DNA from: an uncultured Prevotella sp.
GTDB taxonomy: Bacteria; Bacteroidota; Bacteroidia; Bacteroidales; Bacteroidaceae
Direction: 5' to 3'
Length of the DNA stretch: 64,000 nt
Assembly (NCBI GenBank): GCA_900317685.1
Contig: ONHQ01000003.1
Location: forward strand, 40,307 to 104,306
The notes under the pieces were generated by a model. It searched no databases. It had not been told where the DNA came from and saw only the letters and a list, made by a program, of their open reading frames with translations. This document shows positions 55,841 through 64,000 of the stretch, one piece after another. The translations under genes were made by a program, and so were the position numbers. Position 1 is the stretch's first letter. Each line of letters starts with the position of its first letter.

Positions 55841-57478
55841 CTATTCTACCATCTTGTAGCCCTTGTTCTGACTCAACTTGTTATTGAGGTCAATGGCTTT
55901 TTGGGGTATCGGGAACACCGTGGTGTGGGCATCGCTCTCGCTCTCGATTGGTTGTCTGAGGTCGTAGGCCTTGTGAAAGCGACCATAGCGGATGAGGTCG
56001 CGCCGTCGGCTGCCTTCCCACATCAGTTCGAGCAGCCGTTCACGCAGGATGTTGTCGAGTGTTGCCGGCCGACTGGGCATACCCACGCGGCTGCGGACAG
56101 CATCTAATTCGGTCTGTCCGCTTTCTCCGTTTCGCACTTTTGCCTCGGCGCGCATGAGCAGCACGTCGGCGAAACGGAAGAGCACGATGTCGTTGTCCTG
56201 TAGTTTTCCGTCGGTGTAAGCCTTGCGGTCTATCTCGTATTTGGCCATACGCGCTCCTGCTGTCTTCTCGTAGGGCGAGTAGGTCAGGTTCTCGGCCATC
56301 ACCAGAGGCTGGTAGACAAGCGGCTCGCCACTTTCCATCTTCACCACTTTGCCGTCGACCTTCACCGTGTCGGCATAGAAGTTGATGGCAAAGCGCGTGT
56401 CGAGGCTGTCGGTGCCGTAGCCGTAGGCATGTACCGTGGCGAGCGTGGCCGAGGTGCCGTTCTCGGCATCCATGCCGAGTGCGCCGCCATGAGCGTAGTG
56501 GCGTGAGCGGAAGAGATACCAGAACTGGTTTTGGTATTTGATCTTGTCCATGGGGATGGTGAAAATGTTTTCCACCGACGTCTCGTTGTGCACGCTGAAG
56601 TTGAAGGCGTAGTCGGGCTGTAGCTGATACCCCTCTTTTTCTATTTCATTGCAGTAGTGGATGCAGGCTTGCCAGGCATTCATCGTCTGTCCGTCGACGG
56701 TGAAGATCATCGTCTTGCCGTCGGGCCGCTGGTTGTCGGTCCAGTCATCGTCGGCATAGACTTCGGCGTTGAGGAAGAGTCGGGCCAACAGGAACTGAGC
56801 CACGGGTCGCGTCATGCGTCCGTAGTAGTTACCCTCTAGGTTGCTGTGCTCGTTGGCGAGGTAGGGTAGACATGTCTGCAGCTCGTCGATGATGCTGTGA
56901 AACACGGTACTGCGCTCCTGCTGCTTGACATCGGCAAACGACTCCTGGTCCCGGGTGACGTAAGGAATGCGGCCGAACATATCCATGAGTTCGTAATAGA
57001 ACAAGCAGCGCACAGCTTTCACCTCGGAGGTGTAGGCCAGATACTCGTCGTCGGTGAGCAGGCTGCGGTTGGCGTCGATGACGGCGAGGCTGTGATTGCA
57101 GAGCATGGCCACCTTGTAGAGATAGCGCCATGTGTTGTAGAGCGGTTCGTCGGAGGCTGTCCAACGGTGCTCATAGAGGTTTTGCCAGAAGCCGCCGTCG
57201 TACCAGTCACCGCCGCGGATGGGGATGATGGCTTCGTCGGTGGTAAAGGTGTTGTAGTCGTAGAGCCCGCGCACGGTGCCTTCGAGACCTTGTGAGTCGC
57301 TGTTGCCGCCTATATAATTATATAAGGTGGCAACGGCGTTGATATACAAATTTGTGCTGCTGTTGTAGGCATTCTCCTCCGGGAGCAGTCCTTCGGTATT
57401 CTCGTCAACGCAGGATGACAGGGAGAAGAGAGAGACTGCAAGGACGAAACAGTATAGAAGACGTTTTATGGACATCAT
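55841..57478 (-). CDS. SusD/RagB-family nutrient-binding outer-membrane lipoprotein
   Basis: 545 residues. The lipoprotein signal ends SLFSLSSCVDEN with Cys23. SusD features are the helical TPR-like scaffold, LYNTWRYLYKVAMLCNHSL, the AQFLLARLFLNAEVY region and the C-terminal RERLLELMWEGSRRRDLIRYGRF. It caps the SusC transporter and binds glycan or peptide ligands at the cell surface. It follows susC by 39 nt. No glycoside hydrolase, peptidase or regulator is near, so the ligand cannot be guessed. Confidence 0.94.
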   Translation of the reverse strand: MMSIKRLLYCFVLAVSLFSLSSCVDENTEGLLPEENAYNSSTNLYINAVATLYNYIGGNSDSQGLEGTVRGLYDYNTFTTDEAIIPIRGGDWYDGGFWQNLYEHRWTASDEPLYNTWRYLYKVAMLCNHSLAVIDANRSLLTDDEYLAYTSEVKAVRCLFYYELMDMFGRIPYVTRDQESFADVKQQERSTVFHSIIDELQTCLPYLANEHSNLEGNYYGRMTRPVAQFLLARLFLNAEVYADDDWTDNQRPDGKTMIFTVDGQTMNAWQACIHYCNEIEKEGYQLQPDYAFNFSVHNETSVENIFTIPMDKIKYQNQFWYLFRSRHYAHGGALGMDAENGTSATLATVHAYGYGTDSLDTRFAINFYADTVKVDGKVVKMESGEPLVYQPLVMAENLTYSPYEKTAGARMAKYEIDRKAYTDGKLQDNDIVLFRFADVLLMRAEAKVRNGESGQTELDAVRSRVGMPSRPATLDNILRERLLELMWEGSRRRDLIRYGRFHKAYDLRQPIESESDAHTTVFPIPQKAIDLNNKLSQNKGYKMVE

Positions 57479-57517
57479 GGTGAATGACGGTTTACTTGTT
57501 GGCTGAGACGCTGAGAC

Positions 57518-60277
57518 TTAGAATTGAATGCTCACCCCGAAGCTGAAGGTGCGGTAGACGGGATAGGACCGCTTGTCATCGATGCCCAGCGTGGAGTCGA
57601 CGACAAAGCTGTTGATCATCGGCGTCAGTCCACTGTAGGCCGTGATGGTGGCAAGGTTGTTGACCGAGGCCGAGAGGCGCAGACGGCTGATATAGCGTGA
57701 GTGCAGAGGCACGTTCCAGCCTACGGTGATGTAGTCGAAGTTGAGATAGTCGCCCCGCTCAAGCCAGTAGTCGGTGGCGCGCTGATCTTTGATGTTCATG
57801 GCGGGTGCCTTCTTCATGACGTTGTAGTCGGGAAAGCTCGACATGTTCATATAGGTCAGTGCCGTGCCGTTGTAGATCTTGTGTCCGAAGGCCCCGTTCA
57901 TCTGCAACGAAATGTCGAAGTCCTTGTAGCGGAAACCGATGTTCGAGCCGAGTGTCCACTTCGGCGTGGCCTGTCCGGCGATGTATCGGTCACCGCCGTC
58001 CTCGATGTTGACACGTCCGTTGTGGTCGAGGTCCTCAATGTCGTACATATAGGATCCGTTTTCGTTTTTTACCAGTCCTTTGCAGTGGGGCAGGTAGAAG
58101 ACGCCGACCGGCTGGCCTACGATCTGATAGACGATGTTGTTCTCACCGCCATGGAATCCTGCACCGCTGAGTGAACCGATGGCCGTGATGTCCGGTGCCG
58201 TCAGGTGGTAGCCGTTGTAGTTGCCCGAGAGCGATATGAGCTTGTTCTTTTGAAACGAGAGGTTGAGGTTGACGTTCAGCTCCATGTCCTTATGGCTGAT
58301 GGCGGTGACGCCGAGTCCGAACTCCACACCTTGGTTGCTCATCTTGCCGAGGTTGGCGAGCAGCTTGTCAAAGGTGAAGGGCGGCACGGGCACATCGTAC
58401 TGATAGAGCATGTCGGTGGTGCGCGAATAGTAGTATTCGGCAGTGAGCACGACGCGGTTGTGCCACAGGCTGATGTCGGTGCCTACATTGAATGTCGAGC
58501 GTGTCTCCCATTTCAGATTGGGGTTGCTGTTGCGGAAGAGTCCCATGGTCGTGGTGGGCATGTTGTCGATCGACACGGTGCCGATGGGTCTGACGAGGTT
58601 TTGTGAGTAGTACGACGAGATGCCGCCGAGGTTTCCCGACTGTCCATATCCGGTGCGCAGCCGCATGATGCCAAAGAGATGGCTGAGAGTACGGAAGAAG
58701 GGTTCCTTGGTCAGGTCCCAGGAAAGTGACACTGAGGGGAATGCACCCCATTTGTGTCCGCTGGCAAACATAGAGCTGCCGTCGGCGCGCAGGCTGGCAC
58801 CGAGTGTGTAGCGGTCGAAGAGGGTATAGCTCAGACTACCCATGAACGAGAGCAGCGAAGGGCTGTCGGCGTCGGAGCCCGTACCGCCATAGGGAATTGT
58901 GGAGGCCGCGCCGAGATTGTCGTAGCCAAGTTCGTTGGTGGTGAAGCCCTTGACGAGTGTCCAAAATCCACTGGTGTTGCTCTTCTGATATTCGGTCAGC
59001 AGTGTGGCGGAGAGATGGTGCGCGCCCCACGTGTCGGCAAATTTCAGTTGTGCATTGCCCAGCCACGACTCGGTCTTGCGCTCGCCGCGTGTAGCCTGTC
59101 CCTGTGCCCATATCCAGGTAGGGCAGAAGGTGGCGTTCTCCAAAGAGTTATAGCTGTAGGCACCGAGCAGGAGCAGGTGGAGCGAAGGCTCGTTGTCGTC
59201 GCTCTTGCCGCCGATCATCCCCAAGAGGTTGAAGTCCATGTCGATATGAGCATCGAAGTTGAGGCTCTTGGTGTCGTTCTTCTTCTTCAGCAGCACCATT
59301 GGATGGTTAATCTGCTCTGCGGTGTTGTTCTTGTCGCCGGAACCGTCCGCGTTGGTGTTAGCCGGGATGGTAGGGTTCTGGGCTGCCGCACTGTAGAAGA
59401 CCTCCCAAGGGTTGAAGAGATCGTGGTTTTTCTGTGAAGATCCGAAGACGCCGAAGTCGATCTTCAGCAGGTCGTCGAAGGCCCATTGTGTGAGGTCGGC
59501 TTTGGCCGCGTAGTTGCGGTAGGAGTTGGTGCGGATGATCGTGTTGTGGTCCATGGCGCTCAGCGAGGCGCGGTAGCTCGACTCCTTGGATCCTCCGCTG
59601 AAGGCGATATGGTGGTTAGTGATGTAGCCCGTGCGTGTGATGGCATCCTGGAAATTGGTGTTGCTGCCCTCGTTTTTGCAGTAGAGACCGAGCGCTTGGG
59701 CCGTAGCGACGTAGCCGGGACCGTCGAGCATGTCAATGGTCTTGTATTTCGACTCGAAGCCGAGATTGCCGTCGTAGGAGATATGAAATTGTGTGCCGCT
59801 GCCTCTCTTGGTTTTCACCTCGATGACGCCGGAGGCACCACGCGAACCGTATTGTGCGGTCTCGGCTGCGTTCTTTAGGATGGTGAAGCTCTCGATGTCG
59901 GAGGGGTAGACCGACGACAGTGCGCTGAGGTCGGAATAGACACCGTCGATGATCACGAGCGGGTCGTTGCCGCCGGTGATGGACGTGGTGCCGCGCACAC
60001 GCACGGAGCTGAGTTGTGCCATGCGGTTCTCACCCGACGTGATGTTCACGCCGGCAGCCTGACCAGTAAGGGCATTGAGCGGGTTGGTGACCAAGCCTTT
60101 GTTCATATGGCTTTCGGTCACCACGTCGACAGAGCCAGTAAGCATTCCACCTTTGGCAATGCTGTCAGGAAGAATGCGCAGGGGAGTGGCTTTTTTGCCA
60201 TTTTGGCGATTCTGTGCCAATGTCGTAGTCAGGGGGGATCCGATGAGCAACAATGTCAGAAATACTGGAGTTCGCAT
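57518..60277 (-). CDS. SusC/RagA-family TonB-dependent outer-membrane transporter, short N-terminus
   Basis: 919 residues with a signal peptide (VFLTLLLIGSPLTTTLAQ). The plug domain has NPLNALTGQAAGVNI, VRVRGTTSITGGNDPLVIIDG and EVKTKRGSGTQF; the barrel ends YRTFSFGVSIQF with a terminal Phe. The plug follows about 30 residues after the signal, so the carboxypeptidase-like N-terminal domain usual in SusC proteins (about 80 residues) is missing, and the protein is shorter than the usual 1000. It imports ligand delivered by the SusD partner with TonB energy. Confidence 0.94.
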   Translation of the reverse strand: MRTPVFLTLLLIGSPLTTTLAQNRQNGKKATPLRILPDSIAKGGMLTGSVDVVTESHMNKGLVTNPLNALTGQAAGVNITSGENRMAQLSSVRVRGTTSITGGNDPLVIIDGVYSDLSALSSVYPSDIESFTILKNAAETAQYGSRGASGVIEVKTKRGSGTQFHISYDGNLGFESKYKTIDMLDGPGYVATAQALGLYCKNEGSNTNFQDAITRTGYITNHHIAFSGGSKESSYRASLSAMDHNTIIRTNSYRNYAAKADLTQWAFDDLLKIDFGVFGSSQKNHDLFNPWEVFYSAAAQNPTIPANTNADGSGDKNNTAEQINHPMVLLKKKNDTKSLNFDAHIDMDFNLLGMIGGKSDDNEPSLHLLLLGAYSYNSLENATFCPTWIWAQGQATRGERKTESWLGNAQLKFADTWGAHHLSATLLTEYQKSNTSGFWTLVKGFTTNELGYDNLGAASTIPYGGTGSDADSPSLLSFMGSLSYTLFDRYTLGASLRADGSSMFASGHKWGAFPSVSLSWDLTKEPFFRTLSHLFGIMRLRTGYGQSGNLGGISSYYSQNLVRPIGTVSIDNMPTTTMGLFRNSNPNLKWETRSTFNVGTDISLWHNRVVLTAEYYYSRTTDMLYQYDVPVPPFTFDKLLANLGKMSNQGVEFGLGVTAISHKDMELNVNLNLSFQKNKLISLSGNYNGYHLTAPDITAIGSLSGAGFHGGENNIVYQIVGQPVGVFYLPHCKGLVKNENGSYMYDIEDLDHNGRVNIEDGGDRYIAGQATPKWTLGSNIGFRYKDFDISLQMNGAFGHKIYNGTALTYMNMSSFPDYNVMKKAPAMNIKDQRATDYWLERGDYLNFDYITVGWNVPLHSRYISRLRLSASVNNLATITAYSGLTPMINSFVVDSTLGIDDKRSYPVYRTFSFGVSIQF

Positions 60278-60310
60278 AGTGGACTTATCTTTGGGTATAT
60301 AGTAACAATT

Positions 60311-60319
60311 GCAAAGATA
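60311..60319 (-). promoter_or_regulatory. -7 promoter box for the SusC/SusD pair
   Basis: TATCTTTGC on the reverse strand, 33 nt before the ATG at 60277. The 200 nt upstream to 60532 are AT-rich and show nothing else that I can name. Confidence 0.6.
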
Positions 60320-60532
60320 AGTGAAATGTAGGAAAGTAGCAAGTAAAAATGAAAAAAACTCAAAGGGGAAACTTTGATACCCTTTGGTGGTAAGGGCGAT
60401 TAGGCTGAGACGATTTCACGACTGGCCATAACGAAAGGCTGCCGATTGAAAAGAACATCTAAAAAAATATTGGTATAGAAGAATAATTCCTTTGTTTGTT
60501 TGGCAGAATCAATAAATTGAGTTATATTTGCA

Positions 60533-60541
60533 AAAAAGTAA
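60533..60541 (+). promoter_or_regulatory. -7 promoter box for the toxin-antitoxin pair
   Basis: TATATTTGC, ending 5 nt before the ATG at 60547. Translation from that ATG would be leaderless; an internal ATG at 60568 would have a normal leader. Confidence 0.55.
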
Positions 60542-60546
60542 GTGCT

Positions 60547-60777
60547 ATGAGTACCTCTTCAAATACAATGGCTTCGCCCAAATTGATAGTTACAGTTAGC
60601 GATTCAGCAATGCTGAATAAGATCAAGAATGCAATCAAAATGCTTCGTGGTGTTAGTAGTATTTCTGTCGTCACACCTAAAAAGTCTGATATGGACTTGG
60701 CATGTGAGGACGTAAAGGCGGGCCGAGTCACAAAATGGAACTCCGTTGATGAATTGTTTGATACGGTTTTGAAGTAA
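60547..60777 (+). CDS. Putative RelB/DinJ-like antitoxin
   Basis: 76 residues from the ATG at 60547 (or 69 from 60568). The middle (LIVTVSDSAMLNKIKNAIKM) looks like a short strand followed by a helix, as in ribbon-helix-helix or Phd-type DNA-binding antitoxins. The acidic C-terminus (WNSVDELFDTVLK) would embrace the toxin. Its stop overlaps the toxin ATG by 1 nt (TAATG). Identity rests mainly on pairing with the YafQ-like gene. Confidence 0.78.
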   Translation: MSTSSNTMASPKLIVTVSDSAMLNKIKNAIKMLRGVSSISVVTPKKSDMDLACEDVKAGRVTKWNSVDELFDTVLK

Positions 60778-61067
60778 TGAAATATCAACTCTTTACAACG
60801 CATCAGTTCGATAAGGCTTTGAAACTATGTAAGAAAAGAGGCTATGATATCAGCTTGATTCGCAACGCAATCGAAATATTGGTAGAAAACGGTTGCCTTC
60901 CGGCACAATATAAGCCGCATATATTACATGGTGATCATGATGGAGAATGGGAAGCTCATATTGACTCCGACTGGCTGATGACTTGGAAACAAAATAATGA
61001 AGAACTAACTTTGTTATTGTTATCAACGGGTACTCATTCAGACCTCTTCGGAAAGAAAAGGCGTTAG
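60777..61067 (+). CDS. YafQ-family ribosome-dependent mRNA interferase toxin
   Basis: 96 residues of the RelE/ParE superfamily. The N-terminus KYQLFTTHQFDKALKLCKKRG, the central LPAQYKPHILHGDHDGEWEAHI and SDWLMTWKQNNEELTLLLL, and the terminal GTHSDLFGKKRR match YafQ. Its conserved His in the GTHSDLF motif is present. YafQ toxins cleave mRNA in the ribosomal A site. It is translated coupled with the upstream antitoxin, and a 14-bp hairpin terminator follows. Confidence 0.88.
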   Translation: MKYQLFTTHQFDKALKLCKKRGYDISLIRNAIEILVENGCLPAQYKPHILHGDHDGEWEAHIDSDWLMTWKQNNEELTLLLLSTGTHSDLFGKKRR

Positions 61068-61079
61068 TTTTACCCCCAA

Positions 61080-61123
61080 AATGCCATACTGCTAAAGTCT
61101 ATTGGCTTCAGCAGTATGGCATT
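61080..61123. terminator. Bidirectional terminator between the toxin and trxB
   Basis: AATGCCATACTGCT (61080-61093) pairs perfectly over 14 bp with AGCAGTATGGCATT (61110-61123). On the reverse strand it is followed by TTTTGGGGG, on the forward strand by GTTGTTG. Confidence 0.8.
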
Positions 61124-61148
61124 GTTGTTGTGATATGATGTTTTTCGC

Positions 61149-62078
61149 TTATTTCCCTTGCAGATAGCGCTCAGCTTCCAATGCGGCCTTGCATCCTGAG
61201 CCGGCGGCTACGACAGCCTGACGGTAGGTGGGATCGGCACAGTCACCGGCGGCATAGACGCCCTCGATGTTGGTGCGCGGCGTGTCGCCCTGTGTCTTGA
61301 TATATCCAACCTCGTCCATGTCGAGCTTGCCACGGAAGATGTCGGTGTTGGGCTTATGGCCGATGGCGAGGAAGAAGCCGTCGATAGGCAGATCGTATTT
61401 CTTCTCGTCGGCCTCGCCTTTGCGATAGACCACATGAGCTCCCTCCACACCATTGTCGCCATAGAGTCCGAGTGTGTTGGTCTCGTAGAGAATCTCTATC
61501 TTGGGATTGTCCTCCACACGCTTTTTCATGATCTCGGAAGCGCGCAGGTAAGGTTTGCGCACGATCATATACACCTTGCTGCAGAGATTGGCCAGATAGG
61601 TGGCCTCCTCGCAGGCTGTGTCACCGCCGCCGACGACAGCGACAACCTTCTTGCGGTAGAAGAAACCATCGCAGGTGGCACAGGCAGAGACGCCCTGCCC
61701 ACGATATTTCTCCTCGTCGGGGAGACCGAGGTACTTGGCAGAAGCACCCGTAGCCACGATGATCGTGTCGGCCTCGATCTTCTCACCACGGTCGGTGGTA
61801 GCCACGTAAGGCTTTTGGCTGAAGTCCACATCGGTGATCACACCGTCGCGGATGTCAGCATCGAAGCGCGCTGCCTGCTTGCGGAAGTTCTCCATCATCT
61901 CGTTGGCATCGATGCCGTCGGGGAATCCGGGGAAGTTCTCGATGTCGGTGGTCTGTGTGAGCTGACCGCCCATCTGCAGACCCGTGTAGAGCGTCGGATT
62001 GAGATTGGCGCGTCCGGCGTAGATGGCTGCTGTGTATCCGGCTGGACCACTGCCGATGATTAAGCATTTTGTCTTCAT
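61149..62078 (-). CDS. trxB: Thioredoxin reductase
   Basis: 309 residues. FAD-binding GSGPAGYTAAIYAGRANL is near the N-terminus; the redox-active CATC lies in GVSACATCDGFFYR (about 132-145). NADPH-binding VVGGGDTACEEATYL follows, and the second FAD motif VYAAGDCADPTYRQ comes near the end. It reduces thioredoxin with NADPH. It follows the glutathione-peroxidase-like gene by 30 nt on the same strand, and the product can supply thioredoxin-dependent peroxidases, so the two are functionally linked. Confidence 0.97.
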   Translation of the reverse strand: MKTKCLIIGSGPAGYTAAIYAGRANLNPTLYTGLQMGGQLTQTTDIENFPGFPDGIDANEMMENFRKQAARFDADIRDGVITDVDFSQKPYVATTDRGEKIEADTIIVATGASAKYLGLPDEEKYRGQGVSACATCDGFFYRKKVVAVVGGGDTACEEATYLANLCSKVYMIVRKPYLRASEIMKKRVEDNPKIEILYETNTLGLYGDNGVEGAHVVYRKGEADEKKYDLPIDGFFLAIGHKPNTDIFRGKLDMDEVGYIKTQGDTPRTNIEGVYAAGDCADPTYRQAVVAAGSGCKAALEAERYLQGK

Positions 62079-62108
62079 GTTGTTCTCCTTTTCTTTAAGG
62101 GTTGGGGA

Positions 62109-62657
62109 TTATAACAGCGCCTCGATGTCCTTGGCGATGTTGTCAATCTTCTCAGTGGGCTCATAGCGCTTCACCACCTGTCCCTTCTTGTTGACGAGGA
62201 ACTTGGTGAAGTTCCACTTGATGTCGGGGTTCTCCTTATAGTTAGGATCAGCCTCGGAGAGCATCTTGTCGAGGATGGGGTAGATAGGATGTGTCTCGTC
62301 CCAGCCGGCGAAGCCCTTCTGTGTCTTGAGGAACTTATAGAGCGGGTCCGCGTCGTCGCCGTTGACCTTGATCTTCTTGAATTGTGGGAACTCGGTGCCG
62401 TAGGTGAGCTTGCAGAAAGAGTGGATGCTCTCGTCGGTGCCCGGTGCCTGCTGGCCAAACTGGTTGCAGGGGAAGTCGAGGATCTCGAAGCCCTGGGCAT
62501 GGTATTTCTCATAGAGTTTCTCCAGTTCCTCATACTGAGGGGTGAAACCACACTTGGTGGCTGTGTTGACGATGAGCAGTACCTCGTTGGCATATTCGCG
62601 CAGGGACACTTCGTTACCCTTTCTGTCTTTCACACTGAATTCGTAAACGGTTCTCAT
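62109..62657 (-). CDS. Glutathione-peroxidase-family peroxidase (probably thioredoxin-dependent)
   Basis: 182 residues. The catalytic Cys is in NTATKCGFTPQYEELEKLY (about Cys37, with Cys in place of selenocysteine), followed by FPCNQFGQQAPGTDESI and KWNFTKFLVNKKGQ. These are the three family motifs with Gln and Trp of the catalytic set. Bacterial non-selenium members usually use thioredoxin rather than glutathione, which fits co-transcription with trxB. It detoxifies hydroperoxides in the cytoplasm; no signal peptide is present. Confidence 0.93.
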   Translation of the reverse strand: MRTVYEFSVKDRKGNEVSLREYANEVLLIVNTATKCGFTPQYEELEKLYEKYHAQGFEILDFPCNQFGQQAPGTDESIHSFCKLTYGTEFPQFKKIKVNGDDADPLYKFLKTQKGFAGWDETHPIYPILDKMLSEADPNYKENPDIKWNFTKFLVNKKGQVVKRYEPTEKIDNIAKDIEALL

Positions 62658-62737
62658 TGTTTTCTATTCTTGGCTTTATCTTTGTTATGTTTTACAATCT
62701 TATGTTTTTGCATCCTCCCTTTCTGAGACAATGCAAG

Positions 62738-62746
62738 GCAAAAGTA
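62738..62746 (-). promoter_or_regulatory. -7 promoter box for the peroxidase-trxB unit
   Basis: TACTTTTGC on the reverse strand, 80 nt before the ATG at 62657. Confidence 0.5.
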
Positions 62747-62877
62747 CAAAAAAGAATGGAGATAGCCCATCTTTTACCGGTTATTTTTGATTAATTAATA
62801 GCGGATTTCTCTTCACACTGTAGGGAAATCCCTCTCACAAATATCCGATTTCCCGTTGCCGTTTAATGGAAATGCGT

Positions 62878-62886
62878 TAACTTTGC
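62878..62886 (+). promoter_or_regulatory. -7 promoter box for the lipoprotein pair
   Basis: TAACTTTGC, 29 nt upstream of the ATG at 62916. Confidence 0.65.
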
Positions 62887-62915
62887 GGCATCAATAACAT
62901 AAAAATGAAAAGGCA

Positions 62916-63491
62916 ATGAAAAAGTTAATGTCTATAATCTCTATGCTACTCCTCGCGCTGACCGCTACCACGCTGGTCTCCTGCGACGACGACAGCGATA
63001 TCGCCATGACGCTTGAAGGAACGTGGCAAGGTAAAATGAAATTGAGAACAGAATACCAAGACCAGTACTATCAAGTCATATCCTCGGAGATCTGCTTCTT
63101 GCAGGATCCATATTCCTATTCTTCAGGAACCGGGTATTGGATCGACTATTACCAGCGCTCTCCATGGCGCAATAACAAGGTGGCTAATCACATTCAGTGG
63201 ACGGTGGCCAACGGCGTCATCAACGTGTACTTCGTAGAGGAAAGAACGTCACGGCAAATCCGTGACTACAGACTCTACAACGGTTATTTCGAGGGCACTA
63301 TCTACTATGATAACCAGACTGTCAACTTCAGACTTCAGCAGGTGGCCTCACCCAACTGGAATAGCTATACCGATTGGGACGACTATTACGATGATTACTA
63401 TGGTGGCTATGCAAAAAAGAATGTTACCGAAACGCGTGCTCTGGTAGACAGCACGTCGAAACCGGTGAGACATTTCGGAAAGGTAGAATAA
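62916..63491 (+). CDS. Small aromatic-rich lipoprotein
   Basis: 191 residues. The signal ends TTLVSCDDD with Cys23, so it is lipidated, and the following DDD matches a Bacteroidota surface-export-like acidic stretch. The mature part is beta-rich (LEGTWQGKMKLRT, then YLEGTIYY-like strands) and ends with a Tyr/Asp run (DWDDYYDDYYGGY) before a basic C-terminus. The LxGTWxG motif suggests a lipocalin-like small barrel, found in many Bacteroidales lipoproteins. Function unknown. A related gene follows 35 nt later. Confidence 0.8.
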   Translation: MKKLMSIISMLLLALTATTLVSCDDDSDIAMTLEGTWQGKMKLRTEYQDQYYQVISSEICFLQDPYSYSSGTGYWIDYYQRSPWRNNKVANHIQWTVANGVINVYFVEERTSRQIRDYRLYNGYFEGTIYYDNQTVNFRLQQVASPNWNSYTDWDDYYDDYYGGYAKKNVTETRALVDSTSKPVRHFGKVE

Positions 63492-63526
63492 GGCTGATAA
63501 AATAAGGTGGATTAAAAAACTGAGAT

Positions 63527-63904
63527 ATGAAAGCGTTTAAGATAATGATGGCTGTGGCGGTGATAGCTGCCATGCCAATGCTCTTCACAAGTTGTGATGA
63601 TGATCCGGATTACTGGTACGATGACTGGACATGGGGCAATGACTACAACCATCGGCCAGGCGACGATGATGTCAACAATCAGGACTTCTTCGTGGCTATG
63701 GCGCAGACACTCAATGGACAGTGGCGCGGAAGCATGAGAGCTTACGAGCTCAATGAGCAAGGTGTGGTTGTCGACAGCATCGACTATTCGACAGACATCG
63801 AGTTCGTGCAATACAACAATACGGCGATCTCGGGCACGGGTACGCAGTATGACTACAACCCTCAGACGAATGAGAAGGAGTTGCAGCGTGACTTTACCTG
63901 GTAA
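63527..63904 (+). CDS. Small lipoprotein, apparently truncated at the C-terminus
   Basis: 125 residues with a lipoprotein signal (MPMLFTSCDDD, Cys23), an Asp/Tyr/Trp-rich linker and the start of a LNGQWRGSM strand domain. It stops right after RDFTW, in the middle of what in relatives that I remember is a continuing beta domain of about 60 more residues (normal length near 190). The sequence just after the stop looks unlike coding sequence and may be the edge of an inserted element. It is co-directional with, and similar in layout to, the preceding lipoprotein gene. Confidence 0.7.
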   Translation: MKAFKIMMAVAVIAAMPMLFTSCDDDPDYWYDDWTWGNDYNHRPGDDDVNNQDFFVAMAQTLNGQWRGSMRAYELNEQGVVVDSIDYSTDIEFVQYNNTAISGTGTQYDYNPQTNEKELQRDFTW

Positions 63905-64000
63905 CCTGAGTTCGGGATAAGTTAAGTTTCTTGTATAGAAACGAATCTTACTTTCATGGACGTGATGATTCGGTCCACAGCCAGATAGCTATGAACAAAA
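63905..64000. other. Right-edge sequence, possible mobile-element terminus
   Basis: 96 nt after the truncated lipoprotein. It starts CCTGAGTTCGGGATAAG and runs through AT-rich non-coding sequence to an ATG at the edge (ATGAACAAAA). The layout of an element end followed after about 85 nt by an ORF start MNK would fit an insertion sequence, but the window ends too soon to tell. Confidence 0.3.

Overview
The window looks like chromosomal DNA from a member of the Bacteroidota, most likely order Bacteroidales and close to Prevotella/Segatella. The evidence is a SusC/SusD pair, many short lipoproteins and families restricted to this group (DUF4924, DUF4348, DUF4369-like), a ferredoxin-dependent 2-oxoacid oxidoreductase, KDO and capsule genes, and above all more than twenty copies of the Bacteroides-type -7 promoter box (TAnnTTTG) placed just upstream of genes on both strands. 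The species call is inference. No rRNA, tRNA or CRISPR array was recognised.

Layout. 1-6.8 kb: a partial DUF4924 gene, a LysE-type exporter, a ClC channel/transporter with CBS domains, a threonylcarbamoyl-AMP synthase, a ROK glucokinase, fmt and an outer-membrane barrel. 6.8-10.8 kb: an exopolysaccharide module (rfbA, a Wzc-like tyrosine autokinase with an extreme Tyr/Gly tail, a small HAD-like protein). 10.9-14.5 kb: a hypothetical gene, a ZapB-like coiled coil, zapA, rny and a LuxR-type regulator with a degenerate receiver. 14.6-17.9 kb: kdsA, kdsD and a secreted phospholipase D-like protein. 17.9-18.6 kb: a gene-poor segment with a 22-nt periodic repeat and two overlapping hairpins. 18.6-30.3 kb: housekeeping genes (membrane MutS-like ATPase, pheS, murB, PhnP-like hydrolase, ytxH/DUF1469 group, SPOR lipoprotein, ruvX, def, TPR protein, greA) and a probable short small RNA at about 24.5 kb.

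30.3-38.5 kb is the accessory island: a type I restriction-modification locus (hsdM, hsdS, hsdR, all leftward) interrupted by small genes (DUF2442 twice, DUF4160, a PIN toxin with its antitoxin, a short rightward ORF, and a remnant resembling a VbhA/Fic antitoxin). hsdS is split in two by a run of nine G residues; losing one G would fuse the halves into one 387-residue two-domain specificity subunit. This is a strong candidate for slipped-strand phase variation of DNA specificity and the most interesting feature of the window.

38.5-54.1 kb: dnaX, an ftsB/divIC-like gene, a lipoprotein, dihydroorotase, a stand-alone MetH reactivation domain, a metallophosphoesterase, plsC, a polyprenol-phosphate mannosyltransferase, mfd, and an operon for a four-subunit 2-oxoacid:ferredoxin oxidoreductase. 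54.2-64 kb: a TrpB2-type tryptophan synthase beta chain, an isolated SusC/SusD pair, a RelB/YafQ-like toxin-antitoxin pair, trxB with glutathione peroxidase, and two small lipoproteins. The second lipoprotein seems truncated next to what may be the end of a mobile element at the right edge.
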